From: Rikenellaceae bacterium
GTDB lineage: Bacteria > Bacteroidota > Bacteroidia > Bacteroidales > Rikenellaceae
NCBI GenBank assembly: GCA_015059955.1
Contig: SUZK01000002.1
Span: 62,001 to 126,000, forward strand
DNA length: 64,000 nucleotides
Direction of reading: 5' to 3'
Part shown: one piece after another, positions 8,998 through 17,202 of the stretch
Layout of the letters: every line of letters begins with the position of its first letter
Numbering within the stretch: the first letter of the stretch is position 1
The notes under the pieces: generated by a model
What the model was told of the DNA's origin: nothing
The model's input: only the letters and a program-made list of their open reading frames with translations
Databases searched by the model: none
Translations under genes and position numbers: made by a program

Positions 8998-9564
8998 CTA
9001 ATCATTTGCCCCCTCCATCTGCTTTTTGAGTGTTTCGAGAAGCTCGCGGTTGTGGTCGTCGAGACTCACTACGTCGGCATCTGCGGCGCGAGCCTCTAAT
9101 GCTTCGAGCTCCTCCTCGCTAATCTGCTGGAATGATGCGAGCATCTCGGGGTTGCAGCCACCCTCCTCGTGTACACGGCGGTAGGGTAGTGAGAGAACTA
9201 TGCTCTCGTATATATACTGCGTGAGGTCGAGCATATCTTCCGAAGGCGATATCCACATCACCTCGCCATCGTAGTCGTCAATCTCGTCGGAGAACTTAAC
9301 AACCAACTCACCCTCGTAATTCACGGCGATGGGGCAATCCTCCAAGCAGCGGTCGCACTCGCAAATAACCTCACCTGTGATGGTTACATTTAGCTCGAGC
9401 ATCGTATCGCTACGCTTCATTGCAACATGAGCTTGGCAGCTACCGCCCTTGATTTCCACACGGTCGTATGCCTCGAATAGAGAGTCATCTACCTGAAAAT
9501 CAAACTCATAGTCACCACTCTTAAGCCCTTTGTAGGCTATCGAATACAACTTATTCTGCTCCAT
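8998..9564 (-). CDS. yceD: YceD/DUF177 family protein, probable 23S rRNA accumulation factor
   Basis: 188 aa from the ATG at 9564 (MEQNKLYSIAYKGL); the track's longer form uses a TTG that falls inside the predicted promoter. Contains the DUF177 Cys motif VICECDRCLEDCPIAV (about residues 92-107) and a later acidic C-terminal helix region. The family is linked to 23S rRNA processing/accumulation and nearly always sits beside rpmF, as here. Molecular function is known only from family studies. Confidence 0.88.
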   Translation of the reverse strand: MEQNKLYSIAYKGLKSGDYEFDFQVDDSLFEAYDRVEIKGGSCQAHVAMKRSDTMLELNVTITGEVICECDRCLEDCPIAVNYEGELVVKFSDEIDDYDGEVMWISPSEDMLDLTQYIYESIVLSLPYRRVHEEGGCNPEMLASFQQISEEELEALEARAADADVVSLDDHNRELLETLKKQMEGAND

Positions 9565-9582
9565 TTCCGCACAATTAGTCTG

Positions 9583-9590
9583 CAAATTTA
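9583..9590 (-). promoter_or_regulatory. -7 element for yceD-rpmF
   Basis: Minus-strand TAAATTTG 19 bp before the ATG at 9564, giving a leader of roughly 15 nt. Confidence 0.5.
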
Positions 9591-9621
9591 CTATAAAAAA
9601 CTAAAATCTGCAAATTATTAC

Positions 9622-9629
9622 TATTTTTG
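9622..9629 (+). promoter_or_regulatory. -7 element for the 9670 gene
   Basis: TATTTTTG, matching TAnnTTTG, about 40 bp before the ATG; divergent from the yceD promoter. Confidence 0.45.
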
Positions 9630-9669
9630 TGGCAAAGTTTTATGTAAAAAGATTTTCAAAGCGATAATT

Positions 9670-10062
9670 ATGGCACCCTTCAAAATTACTTTTTCGTGCT
9701 CCTTCGAGGAGTTTTGGCGCTATAATCTCTACGTCACGGGTAAGGTCTTTGCGGGTGACGAGTGCGTCGAGTTCATCAGCCATAGCGATAAGGTTGCTGA
9801 GGTTGGCGCTCCTCGTGAGTCGTTAACCAATATTTCGCGCCGTAAGCTACCTCTTGCGATAACCACTCAGGATGGTGATAGCCTTACCTTATATATATAT
9901 ATTGTGGCTCATACACTTCCTGCGACCAATAAGATAAGCGAGGCTCCAGCCTTCGAGTGCTGTGTGAGTGTCGAGCACGATGGTAAGATGCTTCATAAGC
10001 GACGCTATGAGGTTGACCAGTGGAGTGGTGACAATATTGAGATAAAGGTTGAGGCTAAGTAG
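9670..10062 (+). CDS. hypothetical protein
   Basis: 130 aa, no signal peptide, no membrane segment, family not recognised. Beta-strand-rich sequence with alternating hydrophobics (FKITFSCSFEEFWRY, LTLYIYIVAHTLPA, AFECCVSVEHDGKML). Has its own promoter and a downstream bidirectional terminator, so it is a monocistronic gene. Base composition is like its neighbours, arguing it is a real gene. Confidence 0.7.
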   Translation: MAPFKITFSCSFEEFWRYNLYVTGKVFAGDECVEFISHSDKVAEVGAPRESLTNISRRKLPLAITTQDGDSLTLYIYIVAHTLPATNKISEAPAFECCVSVEHDGKMLHKRRYEVDQWSGDNIEIKVEAK

Positions 10063-10081
10063 ATGAGCCTCCGCACAAAAT

Positions 10082-10114
10082 ATAATAGGCTGACCAATGC
10101 GGTCAGCCTATTAT
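10082..10114. terminator. bidirectional terminator
   Basis: Perfect 14-bp stem ATAATAGGCTGACC/GGTCAGCCTATTAT with a 5-nt loop between the convergent genes ending at 10062 and 10134. Confidence 0.88.
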
Positions 10115-10133
10115 GCTTCTATATCTCGGTATG

Positions 10134-11090
10134 TTACTCAGCCTGAGCGTTCTCGGTGAGAGCCTTGATAACAGCCTTAGCATTAGCCACGTTGTTACCA
10201 GCGGTAACGTTATTCAAAGCTCCGATAGCCTTGTCGAACTGCGATAGCTCGTTGTAAGCTACGCCAAGGAGGTAGTAGATGTCGCTACGACCCTCGTCGG
10301 TAGTCTGGGCCTCGATAGCGGCTGCTGATGCCTCAACCATCTTGTTGAAATCCTTCTTGCCGTAGTAAGCCTGCATGAGTACCTTCTGACCCATAGCAGC
10401 ATCTGGGAGCATTGCCGCCATCTCAATGATGCCGTCGTAGTTGTTAGCCTCCTGGAACTTAGCAATCTCGTTGTTGGTGTACATATCCATCTTCTGCTGA
10501 GCAGTAGCGATAGCGTCGGCAAACTTGTCGGGGTTGAGCTCCTTGATCTGTGTACATACCTGCATACCCTCGTGGTAGAGGTTGCTGCGGAAGTAGCTCT
10601 CAGCGAGGTTTAGAGCCATGCTGGTGTTGAACTTATCGGCAGCGTAACCCTTAGCGAAGGTCTCGATAGCTGCTGCATAGTTGCCATTGTTGAAGTCCTC
10701 AGCGCCCTTAGCCTCGTAGCACTTACCAACGAACTGAAGGTTCTTGTGCATATCGCTGAGGTTGTCGTAGAGCTGTGCGAGGTTAGCAGCCTCCTGGAAG
10801 TGCTCGATAGCCTTGTCGTACTCCTTGGCGTTGTAAGCACGACCGCCAAGCATATTGTGGCATGTGACGATAAACTTCTGAGCCATAGCAAACGCCTTAT
10901 CATCATTTGCAGTAGGCTCCTCGATGTCGTAGTAGCTCATGATTACCTCGTCGAACTGTGCGATAGCCTCCTCGAGGTTGCCAGCCTTAGCGTTACCAGC
11001 AGCCTGCTGTACGAGGGCTACGATGTCAGTCTGTGCAAACAAGGTTGTTGCGCCGAGCATGGCAACAACGGTCAAAAATAGTTTTTTCAT
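10134..11090 (-). CDS. secreted tetratricopeptide repeat protein
   Basis: 318 aa. Signal peptide MKKLFLTVVAMLGATTLFAQ (1-20), then helical TPR units across about 25-315: NAKAGNLEEAIAQFDEVI, AYNAKEYDKAIEHFQEAANLA, FNNGNYAAAIETFAKGYAA and YNELSQFDKAIGALNNV show the A-x-x-x-G/Y-x-x-A pattern. Likely a periplasmic scaffold; partner unknown. Monocistronic, with two overlapping minus-strand -7 candidates upstream. Confidence 0.85.
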   Translation of the reverse strand: MKKLFLTVVAMLGATTLFAQTDIVALVQQAAGNAKAGNLEEAIAQFDEVIMSYYDIEEPTANDDKAFAMAQKFIVTCHNMLGGRAYNAKEYDKAIEHFQEAANLAQLYDNLSDMHKNLQFVGKCYEAKGAEDFNNGNYAAAIETFAKGYAADKFNTSMALNLAESYFRSNLYHEGMQVCTQIKELNPDKFADAIATAQQKMDMYTNNEIAKFQEANNYDGIIEMAAMLPDAAMGQKVLMQAYYGKKDFNKMVEASAAAIEAQTTDEGRSDIYYLLGVAYNELSQFDKAIGALNNVTAGNNVANAKAVIKALTENAQAE

Positions 11091-11147
11091 AGGTTTGTTA
11101 GTTATTTTTAGTTTCTACTTGTTAATCAAATTGTGTCAAAACAACCA

Positions 11148-11163
11148 CAAATTTACAAATATA
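11148..11163 (-). promoter_or_regulatory. -7 elements for the TPR gene (two adjacent candidates)
   Basis: Minus-strand TATATTTG (11156-11163) and TAAATTTG (11148-11155); either could serve the ATG at 11090. Confidence 0.45.
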
Positions 11164-11192
11164 TTTCAATAATACAATACGTTTTGCGGCTC

Positions 11193-11654
11193 TTATTTGC
11201 GTAGCGATGCAAAAAACTCGCTCATTAGCGCTTCGCACTCCTCCTTCAATACGCCCGCTACGACCTCTGTTCGAGGGTGCATAATCTTCTCGGAGTATGT
11301 CGAGTATCCGCGCTTGGGGTCGCCCGCACCATATACTACGCGCCCCATTTGGCTCCATGCTATGGCTCCTGCGCACATCACGCAAGGCTCAACAGTGACA
11401 TATAGGGTGCAGTCACCAAGGTACTTACCGCCGAGTGTCGACATCGCCGCCGTTATCGCCTGCATCTCGGCATGTGCTGTGGCATCCTTCAGCGTCTCGA
11501 CGAGGTTGTGGCCTCGGCCTATCACCCTGCCACCCGCTACGACGATGGCGCCTATGGGTATCTCCTGCTTATCTAACGCGATGTGGGCCTCATTTAGTGC
11601 CATGCGCATAAATTTTTCATCGCTATTAGCCTCGACGCTGAAAAAATCTACCAT
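11193..11654 (-). CDS. tadA: tRNA adenosine(34) deaminase / nucleoside deaminase
   Basis: 153-aa cytidine/deoxycytidylate-deaminase-fold enzyme, expected to convert A34 to inosine in tRNA-Arg. Seen: HAEMQAI (zinc His and proton-shuttling Glu) and PCVMCAGAI (two zinc Cys), with DATAHAEMQA context typical of TadA. Another nucleoside deaminase role (e.g. guanine deaminase) cannot be fully excluded from motifs alone. Divergent from aspS; the two promoters lie within 25 bp of each other. Confidence 0.88.
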   Translation of the reverse strand: MVDFFSVEANSDEKFMRMALNEAHIALDKQEIPIGAIVVAGGRVIGRGHNLVETLKDATAHAEMQAITAAMSTLGGKYLGDCTLYVTVEPCVMCAGAIAWSQMGRVVYGAGDPKRGYSTYSEKIMHPRTEVVAGVLKEECEALMSEFFASLRK

Positions 11655-11682
11655 TGACTGATAATGTTAGTTGAAAAATTAT

Positions 11683-11690
11683 TACCTTTG
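11683..11690 (+). promoter_or_regulatory. -7 element for aspS
   Basis: TACCTTTG about 58 bp before the aspS ATG. Confidence 0.6.
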
Positions 11691-11697
11691 TGAGTTG

Positions 11698-11705
11698 CAA
11701 AGATA
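11698..11705 (-). promoter_or_regulatory. -7 element for tadA
   Basis: Minus-strand TATCTTTG, immediately next to the aspS -7 element, so the two transcription units may compete. Confidence 0.55.
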
Positions 11706-11748
11706 TATAAAAAGATTGGAACTAAAAACTATCTAAAATTATAGTACT

Positions 11749-13506
11749 ATGTACAGATCACACACATGCGGTGAACTCCGCATTGAGAATGTCGGCCAAA
11801 GCGTGACACTCGCAGGCTGGGTGCAGAAGGTTCGTAACCTTGGCGCCATGACATTTATCGACCTTCGCGACCGCTATGGCATCACGCAGATTGTTGTCGA
11901 GGAGCACTCGCCAGAGGCTGCGCGTGCTGCTGCTCAGCAGGTAGGTCGTGAGTTTGTTTTGCAGGTTACTGGTAAGGTTATCGAGCGCGAGTCGAAGAAC
12001 GCGAAGATTGCCACTGGCGATATCGAGATTTCGGCTACCGAGATAAATATTCTCAACCGCGCCGTGACGCCTCCATTCACCATCGAGGAGGAGTCGGATG
12101 GTGGTGACGACCTTCGTATGAAGTATCGCTACCTCGACTTGCGCCGCCCACCATTGCAGCGCGCAATGATTCTTCGTCACCGCATGGCGCAGGCCGTGCG
12201 TCAGTTCCTCGATAAGGAGGGCTTCCTCGAGATTGAGACCCCATACCTTATCAAGTCAACGCCCGAGGGTGCGCGCGACTTTATCGTGCCATCACGCATG
12301 AACCCTAACCAGTTCTACGCCTTGCCACAGTCGCCACAGACCCTCAAGCAGCTGCTTATGGTTGCGGGCTATGATCGCTACTTCCAGATTGTACGTTGCT
12401 TCCGCGATGAGGACCTTCGTGCCGACCGTCAGCCCGAGTTCACACAGATCGACTGCGAGATGTCGTTCGTCGAGCAGGAGGATGTATTGGAGATCTTCGA
12501 GCGCTGGGCACGCTATATGTTTAAGGAGGTTATGGACATCGAGTTTGCAGAGCCATTCCAGCGTATGCCTTGGATTGAGGCTATGGAGAAGTATGGCTCG
12601 GATAAGCCAGACTTGCGTTTTGGCATGACCTTCGCCGATGTCACCGACCTTGCACACGGCCACAATTTCGTAGTCTTCGACTCGGCAGATTATGTCGTGG
12701 GCTTCGCTGCTGAGGGCTGCGCATCATATACACGTAAGCAGATTGACGAGCTCACCGAGTTCGTTAAGCGTCCACAGGTGGGTGCTAAGGGCCTCGTATG
12801 GATTCGTGTTGATGCTGAGGGTGGCGTCAAGTCATCTATCGATAAGTTCTTCACCCCTGAGGAGGTCAAGGCTATCGCTGAGCGCGTTGGCGCTGAGGCT
12901 GGCGACATGGTCTTCATCCTCTGCGGCGAGAAGTTCAAGACCCTCACACAGCTATGTACCTTGCGTCTTGAGGTTGCCGAGCGTCTCGGCTTGCGTGATC
13001 CTAAGAAGTTCGCTCCATTGTGGGTTGTCGACTTCCCAATGTTCGAGTGGGATGAGGAGACACAGCGCTTCTACGCTATGCACCACCCCTTCACCTCGCC
13101 AAAGCCCGAGGATGCTAAGTACTTCGACACAGGCGAGCTCGGTAAGATGCGTGCCAACGCCTACGACTTCGTATGTAACGGCACCGAGATTGGCGGTGGC
13201 TCTATCCGTATCCACGACGCCGAGCTTCAGGCTAAGGTCTTCAACGCCCTCGGCTTCACCCCTGAGGCTGCTGAGGAGCAGTTTGGCTTCCTCATGAACG
13301 CCTTTAAGTATGGTGCACCTCCACACGGCGGCTTGGCATTCGGCTTCGACCGTCTCTGCTCGTTGTTTGGTGGCTCCGACTCTATCCGCGACTATATCGC
13401 CTTCCCAAAGAACAACGCCGGTCGTGATGTGATGCTCGATGGACCATCGCCCGTGGCACAGGCGCAGTTGGATGAGTTGTATCTTTCGCTCGTCACCCCC
13501 GAGTAA
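11749..13506 (+). CDS. aspS: aspartyl-tRNA synthetase
   Basis: 585-aa bacterial-type AspRS, class II. N-terminal OB anticodon domain (about 1-110, [26 protein letters not shown]), catalytic core with motif 2 [18 protein letters not shown] (about 216-233), an inserted GAD domain (about 300-410) and motif 3 [10 protein letters not shown] near the C-terminus. The length is as expected. AspRS charges tRNA-Asp for translation. Followed by a repeat-rich region instead of another gene. Confidence 0.98.
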   Translation: MYRSHTCGELRIENVGQSVTLAGWVQKVRNLGAMTFIDLRDRYGITQIVVEEHSPEAARAAAQQVGREFVLQVTGKVIERESKNAKIATGDIEISATEINILNRAVTPPFTIEEESDGGDDLRMKYRYLDLRRPPLQRAMILRHRMAQAVRQFLDKEGFLEIETPYLIKSTPEGARDFIVPSRMNPNQFYALPQSPQTLKQLLMVAGYDRYFQIVRCFRDEDLRADRQPEFTQIDCEMSFVEQEDVLEIFERWARYMFKEVMDIEFAEPFQRMPWIEAMEKYGSDKPDLRFGMTFADVTDLAHGHNFVVFDSADYVVGFAAEGCASYTRKQIDELTEFVKRPQVGAKGLVWIRVDAEGGVKSSIDKFFTPEEVKAIAERVGAEAGDMVFILCGEKFKTLTQLCTLRLEVAERLGLRDPKKFAPLWVVDFPMFEWDEETQRFYAMHHPFTSPKPEDAKYFDTGELGKMRANAYDFVCNGTEIGGGSIRIHDAELQAKVFNALGFTPEAAEEQFGFLMNAFKYGAPPHGGLAFGFDRLCSLFGGSDSIRDYIAFPKNNAGRDVMLDGPSPVAQAQLDELYLSLVTPE

Positions 13507-13514
13507 TTTCGCGA

Positions 13515-13585
13515 GATAAGGCAGACATCTACTGCCGCTAACAAAAAATCCCGACAATGAGCAGTACGCCAAGTACAGCCCATCG
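13515..13585 (+). repeat. 71-bp dispersed repeat R1, copy 1
   Basis: Starts GATAAGGCAGACATCTACTG and ends AAGTACAGCCCATCG; matches 25615-25685 without gaps, about 65 of 71 positions by eye, differences clustered in an 11-bp central stretch. Contains a small GGCAG/CTGCC hairpin. Confidence 0.9.
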
Positions 13586-13596
13586 TCGGGATTTTT
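13544..13596. repeat. GTAC-core hairpin, copy 1 (terminator-like)
   Basis: 12-bp outer stem AAAAATCCCGAC/GTCGGGATTTTT enclosing GCAGTAC-gccaa-GTACAGC. The T5 at the 3' side makes it usable as an aspS terminator. Confidence 0.85.
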
Positions 13597-13636
13597 GCCG
13601 AGCGTTGTATCTGCAGCCTTCTCTCGCGAAATCAAG

Positions 13637-13689
13637 TTTGTTGTGATAAGCCGCAATCTGCCCCACATCTCGCAGCTTATCACAACAAA
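13637..13689. repeat. 15-bp perfect inverted repeat with T-run
   Basis: TTTGTTGTGATAAGC (13637-13651) and GCTTATCACAACAAA (13675-13689) with a 23-nt spacer, followed by TTTTTTT. It could be a strong terminator or the ends of a small defunct element. Confidence 0.75.
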
Positions 13690-13718
13690 TTTTTTTGATT
13701 TTAACGGAACATGTTTGG

Positions 13719-13797
13719 CCTATCGCAATAAGAAATCCCGAAGGATAGTACCGACGTACAGCCTTCGGGATTTAGTTTGGAATGAGCTAAAGATGCC
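13719..13797 (-). repeat. dispersed repeat R2, copy in minus orientation, with GTAC-core hairpin
   Basis: Reverse complement of the unit at 25496-25575: both carry GGGCATCTTTAGC, a 12-bp stem AAATCCCGAAGG/CCTTCGGGATTT (here 13733-13773) around paired GTAC tetramers, and an end TATTGCGATAG. Loop length differs by one base (cgac versus gctga). Confidence 0.88.
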
Positions 13798-13813
13798 CGT
13801 TATATATCGAAAA

Positions 13814-14365
13814 TTACTTGAAGTAGCGGTTATACAAACCCTCAAATCCCTTACCGTGGCGAGCCTCATCCTTTGCCATCTCGTGTACGGTGTCGTGGAT
13901 AGCGTCGTAGTTGTTCTGCTTTGCGAGGGCTGCGATACGCATCTTGTCTGCGCAAGCGCCGCTCTCAGCATTCATGCGCTTCTCAAGGTTGGTCTTTGTA
14001 TCCCATACGCAGTCGCCAAGAAGCTCGGCAAACTTCGATGCGTGCTCTGCCTCCTCGAAAGCGTAGCGCTTAAAGGCCTCGGCAATCTCAGGATAACCCT
14101 CACGGTCTGCCTGGCGGCTCATTGCAAGGTACATACCTACCTCGGTGCACTCGCCCATGAAGTGGTTGTTAAGGCCCTCGAGGATCTCGGCGTTGTCAAC
14201 CTTACCATCACCAATCTTGTGCTCTGTGACGAACTCAAGAGCTGCGTTCTCCTCCTTCATCTCGTTGAACTTATCCTTGCTTACCTTGCACAATGGGCAC
14301 TGCTCTGGAGCCTCGTTACCCTCGTGAATATATCCGCATACTGAACAGATGAACTTCTTTGCCAT
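13814..14365 (-). CDS. rubrerythrin with N-terminal rubredoxin domain (reverse-order type)
   Basis: 183 aa. Residues 1-40 form a rubredoxin-type FeS4 site (CSVCGY and CPLC); residues about 55-180 form a ferritin-like di-iron domain with [21 protein letters not shown] and [15 protein letters not shown] supplying the Glu/His ligands. Rubrerythrins reduce hydrogen peroxide in anaerobes. In the classical protein the rubredoxin domain is at the C-terminus; here it leads, as in the reverse rubrerythrins. It lies 60 bp downstream of a separate mini-rubredoxin that resembles its own N-terminus, so the pair is probably cotranscribed and functionally linked. Confidence 0.9.
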   Translation of the reverse strand: MAKKFICSVCGYIHEGNEAPEQCPLCKVSKDKFNEMKEENAALEFVTEHKIGDGKVDNAEILEGLNNHFMGECTEVGMYLAMSRQADREGYPEIAEAFKRYAFEEAEHASKFAELLGDCVWDTKTNLEKRMNAESGACADKMRIAALAKQNNYDAIHDTVHEMAKDEARHGKGFEGLYNRYFK

Positions 14366-14425
14366 AATCTTAATAGTTTTTTGGGTGTTAATAATCTTTA
14401 TTGGGTCTTTAGTTTTTGGGTGTCG

Positions 14426-14548
14426 TTATTTCTTCTCGTCCTCCTCGACAATCTCAAACATCTCAGGACCTACATGACATAGTGGGCACTGCTCTGGAGC
14501 CTCATCACCCTCATGGATATAATCACATACGATACACTTGAACTTCAT
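14426..14548 (-). CDS. 40-aa rubredoxin-like mini-protein
   Basis: Too short for the ORF track; read from the ATG at 14548 to the TAA at 14426. Starts MKFKCIVCDYIHEGDEAPEQ and continues CPLCHVGPEMFEIVEEDE. The two Cys pairs (CIVC and CPLC) form a rubredoxin-type iron site. It closely resembles the first 30 residues of the rubrerythrin just downstream, so it is probably a duplicated domain serving as a stand-alone electron donor. About 66 bp separate its stop-proximal end from the upstream -7 element region to the ATG. Real-gene status is supported by intact reading frame, ligand spacing and its own promoter. Confidence 0.8.
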   Translation of the reverse strand: MKFKCIVCDYIHEGDEAPEQCPLCHVGPEMFEIVEEDEKK

Positions 14549-14614
14549 AATCTTAACGGTTTTAAAGGTTTACTATTCTATTTGTTTTTATTGGTTTTGT
14601 TTTCTTTCTTGGTG

Positions 14615-14622
14615 CAAATATA
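14615..14622 (-). promoter_or_regulatory. -7 element for mini-rubredoxin and rubrerythrin
   Basis: Minus-strand TATATTTG about 67 bp upstream of the mini-rubredoxin ATG. Confidence 0.5.
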
Positions 14623-14707
14623 ATGGCTTTTTTTTATTCTGCAATAGATTTTCCTTAATGATTTCTTATATCACTATAAAGTGTACTTATATACACTGAT
14701 TATCAAG

Positions 14708-15397
14708 CTATTTCTTCTTTGCGCCGATAGCCAATATTACGCCGAGTGCCACGCCCAATAGTGCAGCGAAGAGCACTCGTACGTTTGCGGGGAGCATAAA
14801 GGTTATGGTATGTGCTGGGTACCAGAAGAGCGGAATAGTCTTCTTAAAGATAAAGTTCCACTGGCGGTCCCAGTTGAGCGTTGTCATATGGCGGCGCATA
14901 GGTATAGGCGTGATAAGGGCCTTGAGCGAGCCACCATGCTCAGCGATATGGGCATCGGTAATCTTGTGGAATGTCATAAAGACGGGCGCGAAGAAGGTAT
15001 TCATCATCACAGATATAGATAGCGCTACGACAAACTTGCCGAAGCTGATGCCCTCCGTAGCGAACTCGGCGACAAGCTCACCGCCACCCATGGAGGCGAT
15101 AAATACTGGGATGCCCGAGGCGAAGACGGTCATCGCCATGCTGATAGCCATACCGAGCACGCCCCACACGACCATACGTGGCGCGACGCCGAACGAGGGT
15201 GTTGTGTAGTTGCCCGTGGCGATACGACAGCCGAGCATCTCACCCAATGTGGCGAGGATGCCGAACTTGAGGAATGCCATGACCATAGCGTGGTCGTGGT
15301 TGAAGTCGGTATACCATGCGTAGAGGTCGTTGCTCACAACAAAGGGCATGAAGATGGCGAGCATCGTAAGTGCAAAAAATAGGTCGGAACGTTTCAT
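14708..15397 (-). CDS. integral membrane protein, unknown function
   Basis: 229 aa with about five hydrophobic segments (LFFALTMLAIFMPFVVS, VVWGVLGMAISMAMTVFA, FVVALSISVMMNTFFAPVFM and a C-terminal VRVLFAALLGVALGVILAI). The WDRQWNFIFKKTIPLFWYPAH stretch before the last helix is distinctive and vaguely recalls Mpv17/PMP22-type proteins, which I cannot confirm. Starts MKRSDLFFALTM. Own promoter (TATATTTG at 15426) divergent from rnpB. Confidence 0.75.
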   Translation of the reverse strand: MKRSDLFFALTMLAIFMPFVVSNDLYAWYTDFNHDHAMVMAFLKFGILATLGEMLGCRIATGNYTTPSFGVAPRMVVWGVLGMAISMAMTVFASGIPVFIASMGGGELVAEFATEGISFGKFVVALSISVMMNTFFAPVFMTFHKITDAHIAEHGGSLKALITPIPMRRHMTTLNWDRQWNFIFKKTIPLFWYPAHTITFMLPANVRVLFAALLGVALGVILAIGAKKK

Positions 15398-15425
15398 CTA
15401 TTTCTAATTTGGTTACATTTATCTA

Positions 15426-15433
15426 CAAATATA
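15426..15433 (-). promoter_or_regulatory. -7 element for the 14708-15397 gene
   Basis: Minus-strand TATATTTG about 29 bp before the ATG. Confidence 0.5.
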
Positions 15434-15476
15434 TATAATAATATTGAAATAATATCGTCGTCGAGCACTTTTTTAT

Positions 15477-15484
15477 TACCTTTG
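15477..15484 (+). promoter_or_regulatory. -7 element for rnpB
   Basis: TACCTTTG ending 4 bp before the P1 stem of RNase P RNA, which places the start exactly where the RNA should begin. Confidence 0.75.
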
Positions 15485-15488
15485 TGGC

Positions 15489-15838
15489 GGCATATGTGCT
15501 CTATCGCTGCCACCATGTGTGGGGGAGGAAAGTCCGAGCAACGCAGAGCGCCACGCAAGTTAACGGCTTGATACTCGTGAGGGTATAGTAGCGTAGAAGA
15601 AAATAACCGCCTCGCAAGAGGTAAGGGTGAGAAGGCGGGGTAAGAGCCCACCGCGAGGGTAGCAATACTCCTCGGTCCGTACGTCTCGTGGGTTGCAAGA
15701 CCATGTATACCGACAATTAAGGGTTGCTCGTCCAATGTCGGGGGGTAGGTTGCTGGAGGCGGCAAGTGATTGTCGTCGTAGATAAATGATAGGGGCGTCG
15801 CGCAAGTGACGAACAGAACTCGGCTTATAACGTATGCC
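15489..15838 (+). ncRNA. rnpB: RNase P RNA, bacterial type A
   Basis: About 350 nt. The universal 5' core GAGGAAAGTCCGAGC and 3' core ACAGAACTCGGCTTATAA are present in order, and the ends pair as P1 (GGCATATG at 15489-15496 with CGTATGCC at 15831-15838, one G-U). It is the catalytic RNA of RNase P, which matures tRNA 5' ends. The promoter lies immediately upstream and a strong terminator immediately downstream. The two track ORFs drawn on the opposite strand here are artefacts. Confidence 0.97.
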
Positions 15839-15844
15839 AAACAC

Positions 15845-15880
15845 AAGAGGCTGACCACAAATTTCGTGTGTCAGCCTCTT
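15845..15880 (+). terminator. rnpB terminator
   Basis: 10-bp stem AAGAGGCTGA/TCAGCCTCTT with an inner CACA/TGTG pairing, then ATTTAT. Confidence 0.85.
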
Positions 15881-15909
15881 ATTTATATAAGGTATCTGCA
15901 AAAAAGAGG

Positions 15910-15936
15910 GAGGCTAACCCATTATAGGTTAGCCTC
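15910..15936 (-). terminator. terminator of the 15979-16965 gene
   Basis: 10-bp stem GAGGCTAACC/GGTTAGCCTC; on the minus strand it is followed by CCTCTTTTTT. Confidence 0.85.
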
Positions 15937-15978
15937 GCCACGTTTAATTAGACAAGATGTCTTGAAGAGAGGTTGCTA

Positions 15979-16965
15979 TTAGTCAACGCTCTGATCAGCA
16001 AGCTGCCAGTTAGTGATCTTGTTATTCTTAACCTTGCCCTCAGACTGCTTCTCAATAAGCTTCTGCAAGCCCTTAGCTGCCTCCTTATATGTCTTCTCTG
16101 ACTTAAGAACATCCTCATCGTGAGCCTTATCGTAGTGAGTCTTAACATTCTGAACGTCATTCTGAACATCCAAGCGATACTTCTCGCTGATAACAGCAGG
16201 ATTTGTGAAGAAGAATGCCACTACAAGAAGAGCTACTGAAACAAAGTTCAAGTACTTACCCTCACCCTTAACGAATGCAAATGCAACGAGAAGAGCTGCG
16301 ATCAATGGCAAGTTCCAAGTGAGCATCTTCATAGCAAGAGTTGAAAGGAATGATGGAGTTACAAGAGCAGCGTCAAGGCAGATAACGAATGCTACAACTG
16401 CAGAAACAGCAAGTGCCAACTTAGCAATGCAACCAGCCTCAGCCTCATCCTCCTTCTTAAGAAGCTCTACCAATGAGAGTGCAGCAAGCAATACTGCAGC
16501 GATGAAGAAGAGGTTAGCACCAACGTGAGTTACAGGGATGAAGGCATCCTTCATCTGCATAACCTTCAAAGACTCCTCGAGTACGATGTAGTCTGACTTA
16601 CCTACTGAGAACTCGAAACCAGCAATCATATCAGTACCGAAGCAACCGAAGATTGCAGCAAGAATAGCTGCCCAGAAAGTGAGAGCGTACTGCTTGTAAA
16701 GTGAGCCAACCAATGCTACAAGAGCAGCGATGAAGCCGAAAATACCCCAAAGAGTGGTGATACCGAGCTTATTGATAGCCTCCAAGGTAGTGTCATCCTT
16801 AATAGTCTCAGTGTACTCCCAGTGGAACCATGGCAAGAACACGAAAACAACCATTAGCAATGACAACACTGCCAATACAGTACCAGCGCAGTTACCGCGA
16901 CCGATTGCTGGCTTAGCCCAGTTAATGCTACCGAAAGCCTTAAAATCAGGGATAAATTTTTTCAT
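15979..16965 (-). CDS. multi-pass membrane protein, unknown function
   Basis: 328 aa, not recognised. About eight hydrophobic segments (for example TVLAVLSLLMVVFVFLPWF, GIFGFIAALVALVGSLY, ALTFWAAILAAIFGCF, FFIAAVLLAALSLVELL, LALAVSAVVAFVICLDAA) and a charged, helical, soluble C-tail (about 265-328) rich in Lys. Monocistronic with its own promoter and terminator. Codon choice is more like that of the ribosomal protein gene rpmH than like its neighbours, hinting at strong expression (inference). Confidence 0.75.
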   Translation of the reverse strand: MKKFIPDFKAFGSINWAKPAIGRGNCAGTVLAVLSLLMVVFVFLPWFHWEYTETIKDDTTLEAINKLGITTLWGIFGFIAALVALVGSLYKQYALTFWAAILAAIFGCFGTDMIAGFEFSVGKSDYIVLEESLKVMQMKDAFIPVTHVGANLFFIAAVLLAALSLVELLKKEDEAEAGCIAKLALAVSAVVAFVICLDAALVTPSFLSTLAMKMLTWNLPLIAALLVAFAFVKGEGKYLNFVSVALLVVAFFFTNPAVISEKYRLDVQNDVQNVKTHYDKAHDEDVLKSEKTYKEAAKGLQKLIEKQSEGKVKNNKITNWQLADQSVD

Positions 16966-17032
16966 AGTAAAAATTTTTTAAGTGAGTTAATAAATTATGT
17001 GTTTTTGATCTATTGCACACTAATCACTAATA

Positions 17033-17040
17033 CAAAGATA
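17033..17040 (-). promoter_or_regulatory. -7 element for the 15979-16965 gene
   Basis: Minus-strand TATCTTTG, about 68 bp before the ATG. Confidence 0.5.
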
Positions 17041-17111
17041 AACAATTATTTTATAACGCGCAAATTTTTTCATGCCAAATTCGGTTTTTTGCCAATTAGA
17101 GCAAGAAAAGA

Positions 17112-17138
17112 GCTGAGACACTCTTGCGGTATCTCAGC
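17112..17138 (-). terminator. greA terminator
   Basis: 7-bp stem GCTGAGA/TCTCAGC followed on the minus strand by TCTTTTCTT. A second hairpin AACACCT/AGGTGTT sits at 17154-17177, nearer the gene. Confidence 0.65.
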
Positions 17139-17202
17139 CCTAAATTATTATAGAACACCTATTATATATAAGGTGTTACCCTCCCTACATTTCGGCGCAG
17201 AA

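Larger units (their letters stand above)
13507..13813. repeat. hairpin-repeat intergenic region A
   Basis: No gene. Between the convergent aspS and rubrerythrin genes lie a 71-bp repeat (13515-13585) shared with 25615-25685, a 12-bp-stem hairpin, a 15-bp inverted repeat (13637-13651/13675-13689) ending in a T-run, and an inverted copy (about 13719-13797) of the element at 25496-25575. The ORFs drawn here by the track are shadows. Confidence 0.85.

Noticed and set aside
13595-14344. 249-aa plus-strand ORF over the rubrerythrin gene
   Set aside because: Antisense to rubrerythrin and begins in the hairpin-repeat gap; Leu/Val-rich shadow composition.
15394-15901. Minus-strand ORFs over 15394-15901
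   Set aside because: They are antisense to RNase P RNA, whose conserved cores and P1 stem are plain.
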